55,699 bases of DNA from an uncultured Alphaproteobacteria bacterium (GCA_944390355.1 CALXPT010000009.1:1-55699); one strand, 5' to 3'; positions 24,091 through 32,780 are shown, counted from the stretch's first letter. The notes: a model not told the origin generated them from the letters alone. Made by a program: numbers and translations.

Positions 24091-25956
24091 ATGAAACAAT
24101 TTAAGTCCATGGTCGTTTGGCTGGTTGCCTTAATTTTGCTCTCTTTGATGATGGGCGGCGTCGGTGATAAGGCTAAATTTCGCGGCGGAGAATCGCTCGC
24201 TTTTTCTGATTTTATGAATATGGCTGAGAATAAAAAAGTTGCTTCCGTTACTATCGAAGGTCCCGAAATAAGCGGCGTTTTGACTGATGGTACGCGCTTT
24301 AATTCTTATTCGCCTTATGATCCTTCCATGGTTGAAACTTTACGCAAAAACGGGGTTAAGGTTGAGGCCAGACCGATGGATACCTCTTCTTCCACGTTTT
24401 GGAATGTGTTTGTCTCTTGGTTTCCGATGATTCTTTTGGTCGGCGTGTGGGTTTATTTTATGCGGCAGGCTAATTCCGGCAACAATAAAGCTATGAGTTT
24501 CGGAAAGTCTCGCGCCCGCCTGATTGAAAATAATAAGAAGGTTACTTTCGCCGATGTGGCCGGTTGCGACGAATCTAAACAAGAACTCGAAGAGATTATC
24601 GACTTTTTGAAAGATCCGGCTAAGTTCCAACGTTTGGGCGGGAAAATTCCTAAGGGTGTTTTGCTGGTAGGACCTCCGGGAACGGGAAAAACCCTATTGG
24701 CAAAAGCCGTTGCAGGGGAGGCGGATGTGCCGTTTTTCTCAATTTCGGGTTCGGATTTTGTTGAGATGTTTGTCGGCGTCGGTGCGTCTCGCGTGCGTGA
24801 TATGTTCGCTCAAGCCAAGAAAAATGCTCCTTGCCTCTTGTTTATTGATGAAATTGATGCCGTGGGGCGTCATCGCGGCGCAGGGCTTGGCGGCGGAAAT
24901 GATGAGCGTGAGCAGACCCTTAACCAGCTCCTTGTTGAGATGGATGGTTTTGATGCCAATGAAAATGTTATTTTGATTGCCGCTACCAACCGTCCCGATG
25001 TTTTGGATCCGGCTTTGCTCCGTCCGGGGCGTTTTGACCGTCAGGTTACGGTGGCGAATCCCGATATTAAAGGGCGTGAGGAAATCTTGAAAGTGCATGT
25101 GCGCAAAGTCCCGCTTGCCAAAGATGTTAACCTCTCGGTTATTGCTCGCGGTACCCCAGGATTTTCCGGTGCGGATTTGGCTAACCTTGTGAACGAAGCG
25201 GCTCTTTTGGCCGCGCGTAAAAATAAGCGCAAAGTTACTTCTCACGATTTTGATGATGCCAAAGATAAAGTACTTATGGGAAATGAGCGCAAGTCTATGG
25301 CGATGGATGAAAAAGAGAAAAAACTCACCGCTTATCACGAAGCAGGACACGCTATTTGTGGGTTGTTTACCCCTGGGGCCGACCCTATTCACAAAGCAAC
25401 CATTATTCCGCGCGGACGTGCCTTGGGTATGGTGCAATATTTGCCGGAGAAAGATCGTTATTCTTTCACCCGTCAGCAGATGTTGGCTCGCTTGATTTCC
25501 CTTATGGGTGGACGTGTGGCCGAAGAACTCAAATTTGGGCATGAGGAAGTTACTTCCGGTGCATCTTCGGATATTGCCGCTGCCACCAATCTGGCACGTT
25601 CTATGGTTACCGAGTGGGGGATGAGCGACAAGCTCGGTCCGGTTCTCTATGCTGAAAATTCCGGTGAAGTCTTTTTGGGCAAGTCGGTTACGCAAAACAA
25701 AAATATGAGCGAAGATACGGCGCGGCTTGTGGATGCCGAAATCAAAGCTCTTGTTACCGAAGGTCATGAGAAAGCCCTTAAACTCTTGCAAGAAAAAAGC
25801 GAAGAGTGGGAGCGTTTGGCGCAAGCCCTCATGGAATATGAAACCCTTACCGGTGAAGATATCGACAAAGTTATCAAAGGTGAGCCAATCGATGTTAATC
25901 GTGATGCGCCGGTGCCGGAAGAGAAGAGGACACAGGCTTCTGTTCCCGAGCTATAA
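24091..25956 (+). CDS. ftsH: ATP-dependent zinc metalloprotease FtsH
   Basis: The 621-residue inner-membrane AAA+ protease degrades unassembled membrane proteins and regulators. Two N-terminal membrane helices (residues about 6-24 and 108-126) flank a small periplasmic domain. Walker A GPPGTGKT (residues 194-201), Walker [12 protein letters not shown], the second region of homology RPGRFDRQ and the zinc site HEAGH (416-420) are intact. AAGGATG precedes the ATG. In related genomes glmM often follows closely; here palindromic repeats begin about 10 bases after the stop and a 7-kb accessory block intervenes. Confidence 0.97.
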   Translation: MKQFKSMVVWLVALILLSLMMGGVGDKAKFRGGESLAFSDFMNMAENKKVASVTIEGPEISGVLTDGTRFNSYSPYDPSMVETLRKNGVKVEARPMDTSSSTFWNVFVSWFPMILLVGVWVYFMRQANSGNNKAMSFGKSRARLIENNKKVTFADVAGCDESKQELEEIIDFLKDPAKFQRLGGKIPKGVLLVGPPGTGKTLLAKAVAGEADVPFFSISGSDFVEMFVGVGASRVRDMFAQAKKNAPCLLFIDEIDAVGRHRGAGLGGGNDEREQTLNQLLVEMDGFDANENVILIAATNRPDVLDPALLRPGRFDRQVTVANPDIKGREEILKVHVRKVPLAKDVNLSVIARGTPGFSGADLANLVNEAALLAARKNKRKVTSHDFDDAKDKVLMGNERKSMAMDEKEKKLTAYHEAGHAICGLFTPGADPIHKATIIPRGRALGMVQYLPEKDRYSFTRQQMLARLISLMGGRVAEELKFGHEEVTSGASSDIAAATNLARSMVTEWGMSDKLGPVLYAENSGEVFLGKSVTQNKNMSEDTARLVDAEIKALVTEGHEKALKLLQEKSEEWERLAQALMEYETLTGEDIDKVIKGEPIDVNRDAPVPEEKRTQASVPEL

Positions 25957-25967
25957 AAAAAACTGTG

Positions 25968-26085
25968 CATAACAGCACATCTAGAGGCATTTTACGTTGT
26001 CTCGAAAAATTCACCTACTTCTATGTAGGCTAAAATTTTTCTCGCAACTAGAAATGCCTCTATCTGTACTGTTCTTCCCAGTTTT
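25968..26085. repeat. Long imperfect palindrome directly after ftsH
   Basis: It starts AAAACTGTGCATAAC and ends CCCAGTTTT. AGAGGCATTTT pairs with AGAAATGCCTCT, TCTCGAAAAATT with AAAATTTTTCTCG, and the apex is CCTAC-TTCTAT-GTAGG. It combines parts of the two repeat types seen after ppdK. Confidence 0.8.
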
Positions 26086-26211
26086 GTAAAGTTCGCTCTG
26101 TGGTCGACTAATACAGATTTTGCGGATAGAAAAAATGCTCATGTACTTCTGTGTACACTGCGCTTTTTTCTTCCTTAAATCTTATTATTCGACTCACATA
26201 TCGAACTTTTT
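26086..26211. repeat. Palindrome, TGTAC variant, first copy
   Basis: Arms GGTCGACTAATACAG and TTATTATTCGACTC, inner stem GAAAAAATGC/GCTTTTTTC and apex TGTAC-TTCTGT-GTACA. Compared with the ppdK copies, both the apical pairs and one inner G-C pair (now A-T) changed on both strands. Confidence 0.8.
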
Positions 26212-26343
26212 GAAAAGTTCGTATAATGTAATGGTCGATTAGTGCGTTGTCTGCGGGTCTCGAAAAATTCACCTACTTCTATGTAGGCTAAAATTTTTCT
26301 CGCAACTAGAAATGCCTCTATCTGTACTGTTCTTCCCAGTTTT
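26212..26343. repeat. Palindrome with CTCGAAAAATTC stem, copy 2
   Basis: The left arm is AAAAGTTCGTATAATG followed by GATTAGTGCGTTGTCTGCGGG. From the inner stem on it repeats 26010-26085, with apex CCTAC/GTAGG and right arm AACTAGAAATGCCTC. Confidence 0.75.
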
Positions 26344-26467
26344 GTAAAGTTCGCTCTGTGGTCGACTAATACAGATTTTGCGGATAGAAAAAATGCTCAT
26401 GTACTTCTGTGTACACTGCGCTTTTTTCTTCCTTAAATCTTATTATTCGACTCACATATCGAACTTT
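26344..26467. repeat. Palindrome, TGTAC variant, second copy
   Basis: This copy repeats 26086-26211 almost exactly, so 26041-26213 and 26295-26467 form a tandem direct repeat. A left half-palindrome (26468-26524) follows and breaks off at the HTH terminator, exactly as at 9574. Confidence 0.8.
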
Positions 26468-26532
26468 TGGAAAGTTTGTATAACGGGCAACTAATACAGA
26501 TTTTGCGGATAGGAAAAATGCTCATAGTTTAT

Positions 26533-26563
26533 AAAAAAAGAGATTGCTTAGCAATCTCTTTTC
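26533..26563 (-). terminator. Terminator of the second HTH gene
   Basis: AGAGATTGC-TTA-GCAATCTCT with flanking A and T runs. Confidence 0.8.
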
Positions 26564-26568
26564 TTGGT

Positions 26569-26811
26569 TTAAGAAGTTTTGATAAGTTCAAAGCGCAACT
26601 CATGTTCGTATATGGCGGAGAGGATGGCGACTTGATATAATGAAAAAGTTTTTCCGCTTTCAATTAACTTGATATTTTTTATTGATACACCGCTTTGGCT
26701 GGCGGCTTCCGAAAGAGTTAATTTTTTCTCGGTTCTTAATAAGCGTAATTCAAGGCCGATTATGCGTCGCATCAAAAAAATTTTGTCTGCCGTATTTTTA
26801 GTTGGATTCAT
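26569..26811 (-). CDS. Small XRE/Cro-CI-type HTH regulator, copy 2
   Basis: The 80-residue protein is identical to the product of 9619 except at three positions (SEAASQSG, GKTF and SLYQV). The DNA differs at more, mostly silent, sites. It has the same GGAG Shine-Dalgarno, terminator and orientation, and lies between a truncated half palindrome and a CTAGGGTG-type palindrome. It therefore belongs to the same module as copy 1. Two functional copies under purifying selection suggest a regulator tied to the repeats or to the adjacent membrane-protein genes. This is inference. Confidence 0.85.
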   Translation of the reverse strand: MNPTKNTADKIFLMRRIIGLELRLLRTEKKLTLSEAASQSGVSIKNIKLIESGKTFSLYQVAILSAIYEHELRFELIKTS

Positions 26812-26854
26812 TTTCAGCTCCTTTGTTCTAGGTTAAAACAAAGCCTGCCCTTAA

Positions 26855-26973
26855 ATTGTGTTTAATGGTCAACTAGGGTGTTGTCTGCGGGTCTTAAAAA
26901 ATTCACCTACTTCTATGTAGGCTAAAATTTTTCTCGCCCTTGACGCCTACTATTTGACTCATTCTCCCCAATT
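26855..26973. repeat. Long imperfect palindrome, CTAGGGTG variant, upstream of HTH copy 2
   Basis: Homologous to 9908-10031 in every arm, but the apical stem is CCTAC-TTCTAT-GTAGG rather than CGTAC/GTACG, and GTCTTAAAAAATTC replaces GTCTTGAAAAATTC. Confidence 0.8.
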
Positions 26974-27119
26974 TAATAAATAAGGCAGGCGGAGCTAAAC
27001 AACTGTTATAGCACAGTCGCCGTTATTCAATATATTACCGGCACTCCGCCTTTTCCAGCGGAGGGTTTTATTGCTATAAGGTGTTGTTTAGACACCGTCG
27101 GCTACCTCTAACCGACAGA
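26974..27119. ncRNA. Conserved structured non-coding element, copy B
   Basis: It repeats element A with changes mostly in loops: GGCGGAG (26988-26994) with CTCCGCC (27044-27050), the alternative GCGGAG (27058-27063), ACTGT-TATAGC-ACAGT (27002-27017), CTAAACAAC (26995-27003) with GTTGTTTAG (27083-27091), and GTCGG/CCGAC (27097-27116). The ATG present in the corresponding loop region of copy A is ATA here, which argues against a shared short peptide. Confidence 0.5.
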
Positions 27120-27242
27120 AGGAGTATAGGAAAAAATGTGGCTGTTTGTCAACTAAAAGTTTGTATAACGGCTTTTCTCTTCTTATTTTATTCTTTGTTT
27201 GTTTTTGCGGTAAGATAGATTTTGTGTTTATAAACAAAATTG

Positions 27243-27270
27243 TTGACAAAAGAGGAAAAGATGTTAAGTT
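27243..27270 (+). promoter_or_regulatory. Promoter of the 27326 membrane-protein gene
   Basis: TTGACA, a 16-base spacer and TAAGTT, then the family leader TTTTATTATTG and an AT-rich stretch to the ATG. Confidence 0.75.
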
Positions 27271-27325
27271 AGGCGCGTGAAATTTTATTATTGTTTAATA
27301 TTAAATTAAATTAAATTATTTTTCT

Positions 27326-28213
27326 ATGAGTACAATTATTATTTGTTTAGTTTGTGTGGCTCTGTTGTTCGGGGTTGAATACTTCGAGCGGCGGCACATG
27401 CGGCTTTTTAAGCTAAAGGCGGAGCACCAAAGTGGTGAAGATATTGCTACCGCAGTTGAGCAAGTCTATTATGGCGGAAAAGAGTCCGATAAACGCGAAG
27501 CTGAGCAATTGCGAACCCGAAAAATTAAGTATGTGCTTTGGGTACTCATTATATTTTTGGGGGCGGCATCGATTGTGTTTGTCAACTTTAAAGACCAATG
27601 GCTGGGCGAGTGGAAATCTTTTTTCTCTTCGGAAAACAAGGTTGAAGTCAAGGCTTCTGCAACCGAGGCGGATGATTATTCATTATCTGTTTGGGATTGT
27701 TTTGCGGCCTATTTCAGTCATGAAAAAGCTCTTGAGTATTATGGAACTAAGAGAGGCTTGGCTTATAATAAGGCTATGGCTGAGTTGCAAAAATGTGAGG
27801 AAACTTTGAAACAAGCTCAAGAAAGGCAGGTTAATCCTGAAATCGGCGTGCAATTAGCTCGTAAAGCGAAAGCTAAAACTAATTTGGAAAAGGCGAAAAA
27901 AGATTTTGAAAATTTGGTTTATTTTTCCAATAACTGGGAAGTTAATTCCAGATTAAATTGGATATTCCCGATTTTTCTTTTATGTTTTTCCTTCAATTTT
28001 TATGTTTTGAACAAAAATCTAAAACGACCTTATCTTGGATATGCTATTTTTGGTTCAGTCATTTGTTTTGTAGTGGGACTTGTTTTGGAGGATGTGTTGA
28101 GGGATGATTATAAAGGTGAGTTTTTGTTCACTGTGCGAGACGGACTTAATATTGCTTTTATGATTGGGAGTCTTGTTTTTTTGATTTTGTTTATGGCTAA
28201 AAACAGTGATTAA
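27326..28213 (+). CDS. Five-helix membrane protein with coiled coil, family member C
   Basis: The 295-residue paralog of 10366, 12223 and 30982 keeps the near-constant N-terminal 115 residues (RRHMRLFKLKAE, YYGGKESDK, RTRKIKYVLW and FKDQWLGEWKSFFSSE). The coiled-coil region (residues about 145-195, AELQKCEETLKQAQERQ) and the last three membrane segments are strongly diverged. It sits at the end of the second HTH/structured-element module exactly as member A does in the first. Function unknown. Confidence 0.8.
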   Translation: MSTIIICLVCVALLFGVEYFERRHMRLFKLKAEHQSGEDIATAVEQVYYGGKESDKREAEQLRTRKIKYVLWVLIIFLGAASIVFVNFKDQWLGEWKSFFSSENKVEVKASATEADDYSLSVWDCFAAYFSHEKALEYYGTKRGLAYNKAMAELQKCEETLKQAQERQVNPEIGVQLARKAKAKTNLEKAKKDFENLVYFSNNWEVNSRLNWIFPIFLLCFSFNFYVLNKNLKRPYLGYAIFGSVICFVVGLVLEDVLRDDYKGEFLFTVRDGLNIAFMIGSLVFLILFMAKNSD

Positions 28214-28237
28214 TAATGCTCATTCAAATCAACAAAA

Positions 28238-28272
28238 AAAGCGCTGCTCCGAAAGAGCAACGCTTTTTTTGT
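28238..28272. terminator. Terminator after membrane protein C
   Basis: A GCGCTGCTC-type arm pairs with GAGCAACGC around CGAAA, flanked by A and T runs. It also serves the convergent minus-strand gene at 28279. Confidence 0.8.
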
Positions 28273-28278
28273 TGTTGA

Positions 28279-28593
28279 TTACGCAATCAGTAGCATAAGC
28301 ACGATTGCGATAATTAAAATTCCGATAACCTCAAGCAAAAATTTGATAAAGCTGTTGTCAGTTTCTTTTTCTGCTTTTTCGCTTTTCCCGCAAATAAAAA
28401 CCGGAAGTTTCGGATCTTGTCCGTACAGTTGAATTTCGGTTCCGACGATTTTTTCAGCTTCCTCTCGTTCATGAGTTTGGACGACAATCGCATTTTTGCG
28501 GATTTTTTCAAGGTTTTGCCCGAGCTTTTGGGCGCGTTTAAGGATTGATACAATCGTTGCACCCACGATGATTATAAAAAGCAAGAGTTTCAT
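28279..28593 (-). CDS. Small two-helix membrane protein, function unknown
   Basis: The 104-residue product has one membrane helix at the N-terminus (MKLLLFIIIVGATIVSIL) and one at the C-terminus (FLLEVIGILIIAIVLMLLIA). A charged middle (residues 20-80) contains EREEAEKIVGTEIQLYG. Its start lies two bases after the stop of the upstream minus-strand gene (28596), so the two form an operon. No known family is recognised. Confidence 0.65.
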   Translation of the reverse strand: MKLLLFIIIVGATIVSILKRAQKLGQNLEKIRKNAIVVQTHEREEAEKIVGTEIQLYGQDPKLPVFICGKSEKAEKETDNSFIKFLLEVIGILIIAIVLMLLIA

Positions 28594-28595
28594 AC

Positions 28596-29711
28596 TCAGA
28601 ATAGATTTATGATGTTAGTAATCAGGTTGGTTGTTCTTTGAGACGTCATTTTGCGATAGATAAGTTTTTTTTGCTTATCATAGTCCTTATTATTTTGGGC
28701 CATATCCGGATTCCAATAATAAAAGAACCTATCGCGGCAGATTGTTGTCATTTCGTTTAGAGTAAATCGCTGTCCCCATGCGCACAGAACTTCCGGCAAA
28801 ACCAAAAATATTCCTTCCGGACAACCTGTCTGCGGATTATATTTTGTATAATCGTTACACGTTCCTACCGAAAAAATTTTCAATCCTCGTGTTAAATTAA
28901 ACGGATCTCCGCTTTTTATGTATTCCTCGCGAAGCGGTTTGATGTCCTTCTTGGCGATCATCAACATTGTTTCGGCACGGGAGTATGGTACGTCCGTGTA
29001 GCCGGCATACATTTGGCAGACAGTTTTAACAGAACAATTTCCTTTTTTGTAGAAGTGTACCGTAATCGGAGATTTGGACATCTTTTCATCAAGCTGTTCA
29101 CAAATCTTGCTGTCATTTTTATTGATGCCGGTACTCAGCCACTGGGCATAACCGCCAAAGTATTTTTGCAGATTTCCCAAATCAGAGTACGCCAGCTTTT
29201 CTTTAATATCAAAAATGTTGCCAGCGACACACGACTGACCTTCAATCGGCATGGCGAGTTCATAATGTTCAGTGTCAAGATTTATTGCAAAACGCCCGTT
29301 GTACTGCAAATAAGGATATTTTTCATTCAACATTTGCAAGTTTTTATCATTCGGAAACATGGTTAACATTTGTTCCATAGTTGCCCAATGGATATTATTG
29401 GCGTAGCAAAAACGTCTTCTGCTCCACAAGTTCTTCCCGACTTGAAACATTTTTATGTCCTTTGTCGGAACAACCTCTCGTCTTCCCGAAGAATAATATT
29501 GAATGATGGTATCACTCATAATTGGTTCTTTCGGAAATGTTTCTAACGACATAAAATCTCTGATTCCGTAATGTTCAGGATCAAAAACAAACTTTTCGCC
29601 TTGTTTTAATCCCCACACTCTTTCTTCAAAGATCAAATGCTCATCCTTTGTTTTTGGTGTAAAATCAAAGGGATCGACATTAATTAATGCAGGTAATAAT
29701 TCTTTTCCCAT
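28596..29711 (-). CDS. Orphan soluble protein, function unknown
   Basis: The 371-residue product (MGKELLPALINVDPFDFTPK) has no signal peptide or membrane helix. It is rich in aromatic residues and cysteines scattered through the second half. It contains no enzyme signature I recognise. It is transcribed divergently from 29899 from a TTGACG/TTAACG promoter and an SD-less leader (AATAAAAAACAATT). The small membrane protein downstream is almost directly coupled, which suggests that the two products act together. Confidence 0.65.
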   Translation of the reverse strand: MGKELLPALINVDPFDFTPKTKDEHLIFEERVWGLKQGEKFVFDPEHYGIRDFMSLETFPKEPIMSDTIIQYYSSGRREVVPTKDIKMFQVGKNLWSRRRFCYANNIHWATMEQMLTMFPNDKNLQMLNEKYPYLQYNGRFAINLDTEHYELAMPIEGQSCVAGNIFDIKEKLAYSDLGNLQKYFGGYAQWLSTGINKNDSKICEQLDEKMSKSPITVHFYKKGNCSVKTVCQMYAGYTDVPYSRAETMLMIAKKDIKPLREEYIKSGDPFNLTRGLKIFSVGTCNDYTKYNPQTGCPEGIFLVLPEVLCAWGQRFTLNEMTTICRDRFFYYWNPDMAQNNKDYDKQKKLIYRKMTSQRTTNLITNIINLF

Positions 29712-29750
29712 AATTGTTTTTTATTTAAAATAATACAAATTTCGGCATGA

Positions 29751-29778
29751 CGTTAACACAAAAAAAAATTTTCGTCAA
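29751..29778 (-). promoter_or_regulatory. Promoter of the minus-strand 29711-28279 operon
   Basis: On the complement, TTGACG (29778 to 29773), a 16-base spacer and TTAACG (29756 to 29751). Confidence 0.6.
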
Positions 29779-29816
29779 TAGTATTTTTTTTGTGTCGAAA
29801 AAAATATTTTTTTGTC

Positions 29817-29845
29817 TTGACAAACATAGAAGGGTGTTATATACC
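29817..29845 (+). promoter_or_regulatory. Promoter of the 29899-30353 operon
   Basis: TTGACA, a 17-base spacer and TATACC, then a leader with CTATATTATTAACTTAAATT and no Shine-Dalgarno. Confidence 0.65.
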
Positions 29846-29898
29846 TACTTCCGAATTTTGTATATTTATCTATATTATTAACTTAAATTTTTTGTTTT

Positions 29899-30372
29899 AT
29901 GGAAATGGAAAGTTTATCTTTGAATGCAGGAATTGCCCTAATTTGGGCAGTTGGTGTGCTTTTTGTGTTGGTTATTGCCGCGGGTGTTGTGATTTATCGC
30001 AATTGGAAGGATTTGCGGGAAAAAAATGCTTTGATGTCAGACGACATTGGCAAACTTCAAACTACAAGTTCAGAAACAAACGATGCATTGAAACAAACTA
30101 TCGATGATTTGAAAGCAGTTACGGATGAAGTACATCAAAATGATGCGCGGTGGCTGGAACATCAGAAAAGGATGCTGGAAGCAAGGCATCATGTGTATAT
30201 CTTAGGGATGCTTGATCATCTTGACGGTATGATTGCTGAAGTCAGAACCAGTGCCGTCCGCGGTGTTCTTGATGAAAAAACCGCCGCACTTCGCGAAAGC
30301 AGCTACAAAGCTGCCAAATCGGTTGTTAAAAGTATGTCGGATTTAAAATCAGATGACCATGAAGAAAAATAA
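29899..30372 (+). CDS. Membrane-anchored coiled-coil protein, function unknown
   Basis: The 157-residue product has one membrane helix (residues about 12-34, ALIWAVGVLFVLVIAAGVVIY) followed by a long predicted coiled coil (residues 38-95, with repeated D-L-K-x-V-T and E-H-Q-K patterns). The short leader before the helix puts the C-terminal part most likely in the cytoplasm. The next gene overlaps its end, so they are translationally coupled. Confidence 0.65.
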   Translation: MEMESLSLNAGIALIWAVGVLFVLVIAAGVVIYRNWKDLREKNALMSDDIGKLQTTSSETNDALKQTIDDLKAVTDEVHQNDARWLEHQKRMLEARHHVYILGMLDHLDGMIAEVRTSAVRGVLDEKTAALRESSYKAAKSVVKSMSDLKSDDHEEK

Positions 30373-30844
30373 GACTTTGGTTGTGTTGGCTCTGCTGTTC
30401 ATAGGAATTGTGGTAGCCTGTGTTTCTTGGAAACTTTTAATCGCGTTAGCGTTTGTTGTTGCCTTGTGGTATATTGTCGACATGGGTGAGGAAAAGTTTT
30501 TTGCTTTTGTGAAAGAAGCCTTTGTTGATATTTTTACCTACGGCAAAGAGAAAATCAAAGAAGCTGCTCAAAATGATGTTGAGCAGGAACTGGAAATCCA
30601 TGATGTTACTGTTGACAAGAATGAAGACGGAACTTTTGCGCTGAGCGTCTTTACCGAAAGAGGAAAATTGACCCTTGAGCCGCGTAGTTTTGACATCATT
30701 CCGAAGGAGTTGCAAAAGGGGCGTAAGGTTATCTACCGCGAAGTTTATACTTGGGTAGGGGCTAAAATTCAAAAGAGCGTTACCCTTACGGCTATCGGAA
30801 AAGATAAAGAGGAAAGACTTTTCCGTGTACAAACCGAAAAGTAA
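30353..30844 (+). CDS. Small membrane protein with C-terminal soluble domain
   Basis: The 163-residue product has two adjoining membrane segments (residues about 8-24 and 25-43) and a soluble domain rich in beta strands after residue 75 (EIHDVTVDKNEDGTFALSVF). It overlaps the 3' end of the preceding gene by 20 bases; a second in-frame ATG at 30359 would reduce this. The shared transcript and both proteins being membrane-bound suggest a complex. Function unknown. Confidence 0.65.
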   Translation: MTMKKNKTLVVLALLFIGIVVACVSWKLLIALAFVVALWYIVDMGEEKFFAFVKEAFVDIFTYGKEKIKEAAQNDVEQELEIHDVTVDKNEDGTFALSVFTERGKLTLEPRSFDIIPKELQKGRKVIYREVYTWVGAKIQKSVTLTAIGKDKEERLFRVQTEK

Positions 30845-30857
30845 CTTAAAACAAATC

Positions 30858-30890
30858 AAAAGCGTTGTTCGAAAGGGCAACGCTTTTTTT
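30858..30890 (+). terminator. Terminator after the 29899-30353 operon
   Basis: AGCGTTGTTC-GAAA-GGGCAACGCT then a T run. The stem is shared with the family terminators. Confidence 0.85.
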
Positions 30891-30909
30891 GTATCTATAA
30901 ACAAAATTG

Positions 30910-30937
30910 TTGACAAAAGGAAAAAGGGTGTTAAGTT
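30910..30937 (+). promoter_or_regulatory. Promoter of the 30982 membrane-protein gene
   Basis: TTGACA, a 16-base spacer and TAAGTT, preceded by the same GTATCTATAAACAAAATTG as the 12223 promoter. Confidence 0.75.
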
Positions 30938-30981
30938 AGGCGCGTGAAATTTTATTATTGTAAAACATTAAATTATTTTTT

Positions 30982-31857
30982 ATGAGTGTAATTATTATTT
31001 GTTTAATTTGTGCGGCTCTGGTGTTCGGGGTTGAATACTTCGAGCGGCGGCATATGCGACTTTTTAAGCTAAAGGCGGAGCTCCAAAGTGGTGAAGATAT
31101 TGCTTCTGCGGTTGATCAGGTCTATTATGGCGGAAAGGCAAAGGATAAAAGCGAAGCTGAGCAATTGCGAACCCGAAAAATTAAATATGTGCTTTGGGCA
31201 CTCATTGTATTTTTGGGGGTGGCATCAATTGTGTTTGTTAACTTTAAAGACCAATGGCTGGGCGAGTGGAAATCTTTTTTTTCTTCGGAAAGCAAGGTCG
31301 AAACCGAAGTTCCTGCAACCGAGGTGGATGATTATTCGTTGTCAATTTGGGACTATTTTGCTACTTATTTTAGTAGTCAAAAAGCGATGCGGTATGATTT
31401 GAGGCAAAAACAGGCTGATTATCAAGATGCTTTGGCAGAATACAGAGAATGTGAACAAGCTTTAAAACAAGCCCAGCAAAAGCAAGATAGTGAAGGTATA
31501 ACCATTCATAAAGCATATTTGGATGAGGCTAAAGCTAAAGTTGATCGTATCAAAAAAGATTTGGACAGTTTTAAATATGTTCCAAGTGATTGGAAAAAAT
31601 ATGTAAATTTGAACTGGCTTTTGTTAATACTTTTTTTGGTAAACGGTTTTATTTTGTATTCTGTTGCTAAAGATGATGACAATTGGCGTTCTATAGCCGG
31701 AATTTTGTCTCTTTTGGCCGTGATTGTCGGAGTTGCGTGGCCTTTCGCTGTTTTTCAATCGTTTCAAGGCGACATGATTTTCGGCCTCAGGGATGTTATC
31801 GGGATTATTTTGACACTTTTGAGTTTGTGCTATTTTTTTATTTTTATTGAAAATTAA
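30982..31857 (+). CDS. Five-helix membrane protein with coiled coil, family member D
   Basis: The 291-residue paralog of 10366, 12223 and 27326 has a conserved N-terminal third and the FKDQWLGEWKSFFSSE loop. The coiled coil (residues about 140-195, EYRECEQALKQAQQKQ) is diverged. The C-terminal helices keep GVAWP and LRDVIGIIL, matching members A and B more than C. No HTH gene or palindrome accompanies this copy, so the gene can exist outside the module. Confidence 0.8.
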   Translation: MSVIIICLICAALVFGVEYFERRHMRLFKLKAELQSGEDIASAVDQVYYGGKAKDKSEAEQLRTRKIKYVLWALIVFLGVASIVFVNFKDQWLGEWKSFFSSESKVETEVPATEVDDYSLSIWDYFATYFSSQKAMRYDLRQKQADYQDALAEYRECEQALKQAQQKQDSEGITIHKAYLDEAKAKVDRIKKDLDSFKYVPSDWKKYVNLNWLLLILFLVNGFILYSVAKDDDNWRSIAGILSLLAVIVGVAWPFAVFQSFQGDMIFGLRDVIGIILTLLSLCYFFIFIEN

Positions 31858-31862
31858 TGTAG

Positions 31863-31897
31863 AAAAAGCGTTGTTCGAAAGGGCAACGCTTTTTTTG
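31863..31897 (+). terminator. Terminator after membrane protein D
   Basis: AGCGTTGTTC-GAAA-GGGCAACGCT followed by seven T. Confidence 0.85.
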
Positions 31898-31912
31898 TGT
31901 CTAAATTTTGGG

Positions 31913-31941
31913 TTGACAAGCAGGGCTAAATTTAATAGTCT
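31913..31941 (+). promoter_or_regulatory. Promoter of the 31983 gene
   Basis: TTGACA, a 17-base spacer and TAGTCT with TTTAATA preceding it, then a leader with TTTATTATTAACTCTTAAAA and no Shine-Dalgarno. Confidence 0.6.
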
Positions 31942-31982
31942 CGGTGTGTTAACTTTATTATTAACTCTTAAAACATATTTTT

Positions 31983-32774
31983 ATGAATAAAAATTATTAT
32001 TTTGTTATCGGGAAAAAGAGTATTATGGTGGCTGAAGCAATCAAGCTTTTGCAAGAGCATCATGTTCCTTTTAAGTGTTTGGATGATCCTTACATCTTTG
32101 ATAAAAACGAAGAAGACGAGCTGATGCGTCAAGGGTATGTACCTTATTATGTTAATGTGGCTTATCGCTCCTCTTGTGATGTTTATTATCAAATTAATGA
32201 TTCATTTCTGTATAAGCTTTACCAATTGCTTGAAAAAAGATGTGTGATGTCTGACACTCATTATGATGCGATGATGTTTTGTGTGGGGACATATACATGG
32301 GATTGGTCGGCTAATTTGCGCCGTTTTGTTCAGATCGGCTATGCTAAGACTTATGTTCAAAAGATGCAGGCTGAGAATCGTTTGGCGTTGGGGATTGATG
32401 AACAAGCCGAACATTTGGCAGAGTTGGCCGTGAGTGAAGCATTGAAAAATGTAACAAAAAGCAATGATTATCTCATAATACGGTGGAATTATCCGGTTAA
32501 AAATTGTGATTTTGAACTTTTTTTGCCGATATTAGACCGTGTGTTTTGGCTGCAGCATTTTGTTAATGTGTTAATTCTTACTCCTAATAACGCGTTTTAT
32601 TATGGTTGTCAAAAGGTGGCTTTGGAGATTTTTCGAAATGTAAATTGTTCAACTTTTTATTTTGAGTTTTCTGTCGGTGCGCTTTATTCCTTAAACGAGG
32701 ACAGCATAAACAGAGCTATAAATGTTTTGCAAGAAAAAACCAAGGAACTCAAAAAAGCAGGTCTCTTGTGGTAA
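31983..32774 (+). CDS. Orphan soluble protein, function unknown
   Basis: The 263-residue product starts MNKNYYFVIGKKSIMVAEAI, which could be a short beta strand followed by a helix, and has LLQEHHVPFKCLDDPY next. The rest is mixed helix and strand with many tyrosines and cysteines. There is no membrane segment and no recognised motif. It is the last gene of the accessory block between ftsH and glmM. Confidence 0.65.
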   Translation: MNKNYYFVIGKKSIMVAEAIKLLQEHHVPFKCLDDPYIFDKNEEDELMRQGYVPYYVNVAYRSSCDVYYQINDSFLYKLYQLLEKRCVMSDTHYDAMMFCVGTYTWDWSANLRRFVQIGYAKTYVQKMQAENRLALGIDEQAEHLAELAVSEALKNVTKSNDYLIIRWNYPVKNCDFELFLPILDRVFWLQHFVNVLILTPNNAFYYGCQKVALEIFRNVNCSTFYFEFSVGALYSLNEDSINRAINVLQEKTKELKKAGLLW

Positions 32775-32780
32775 TACATA

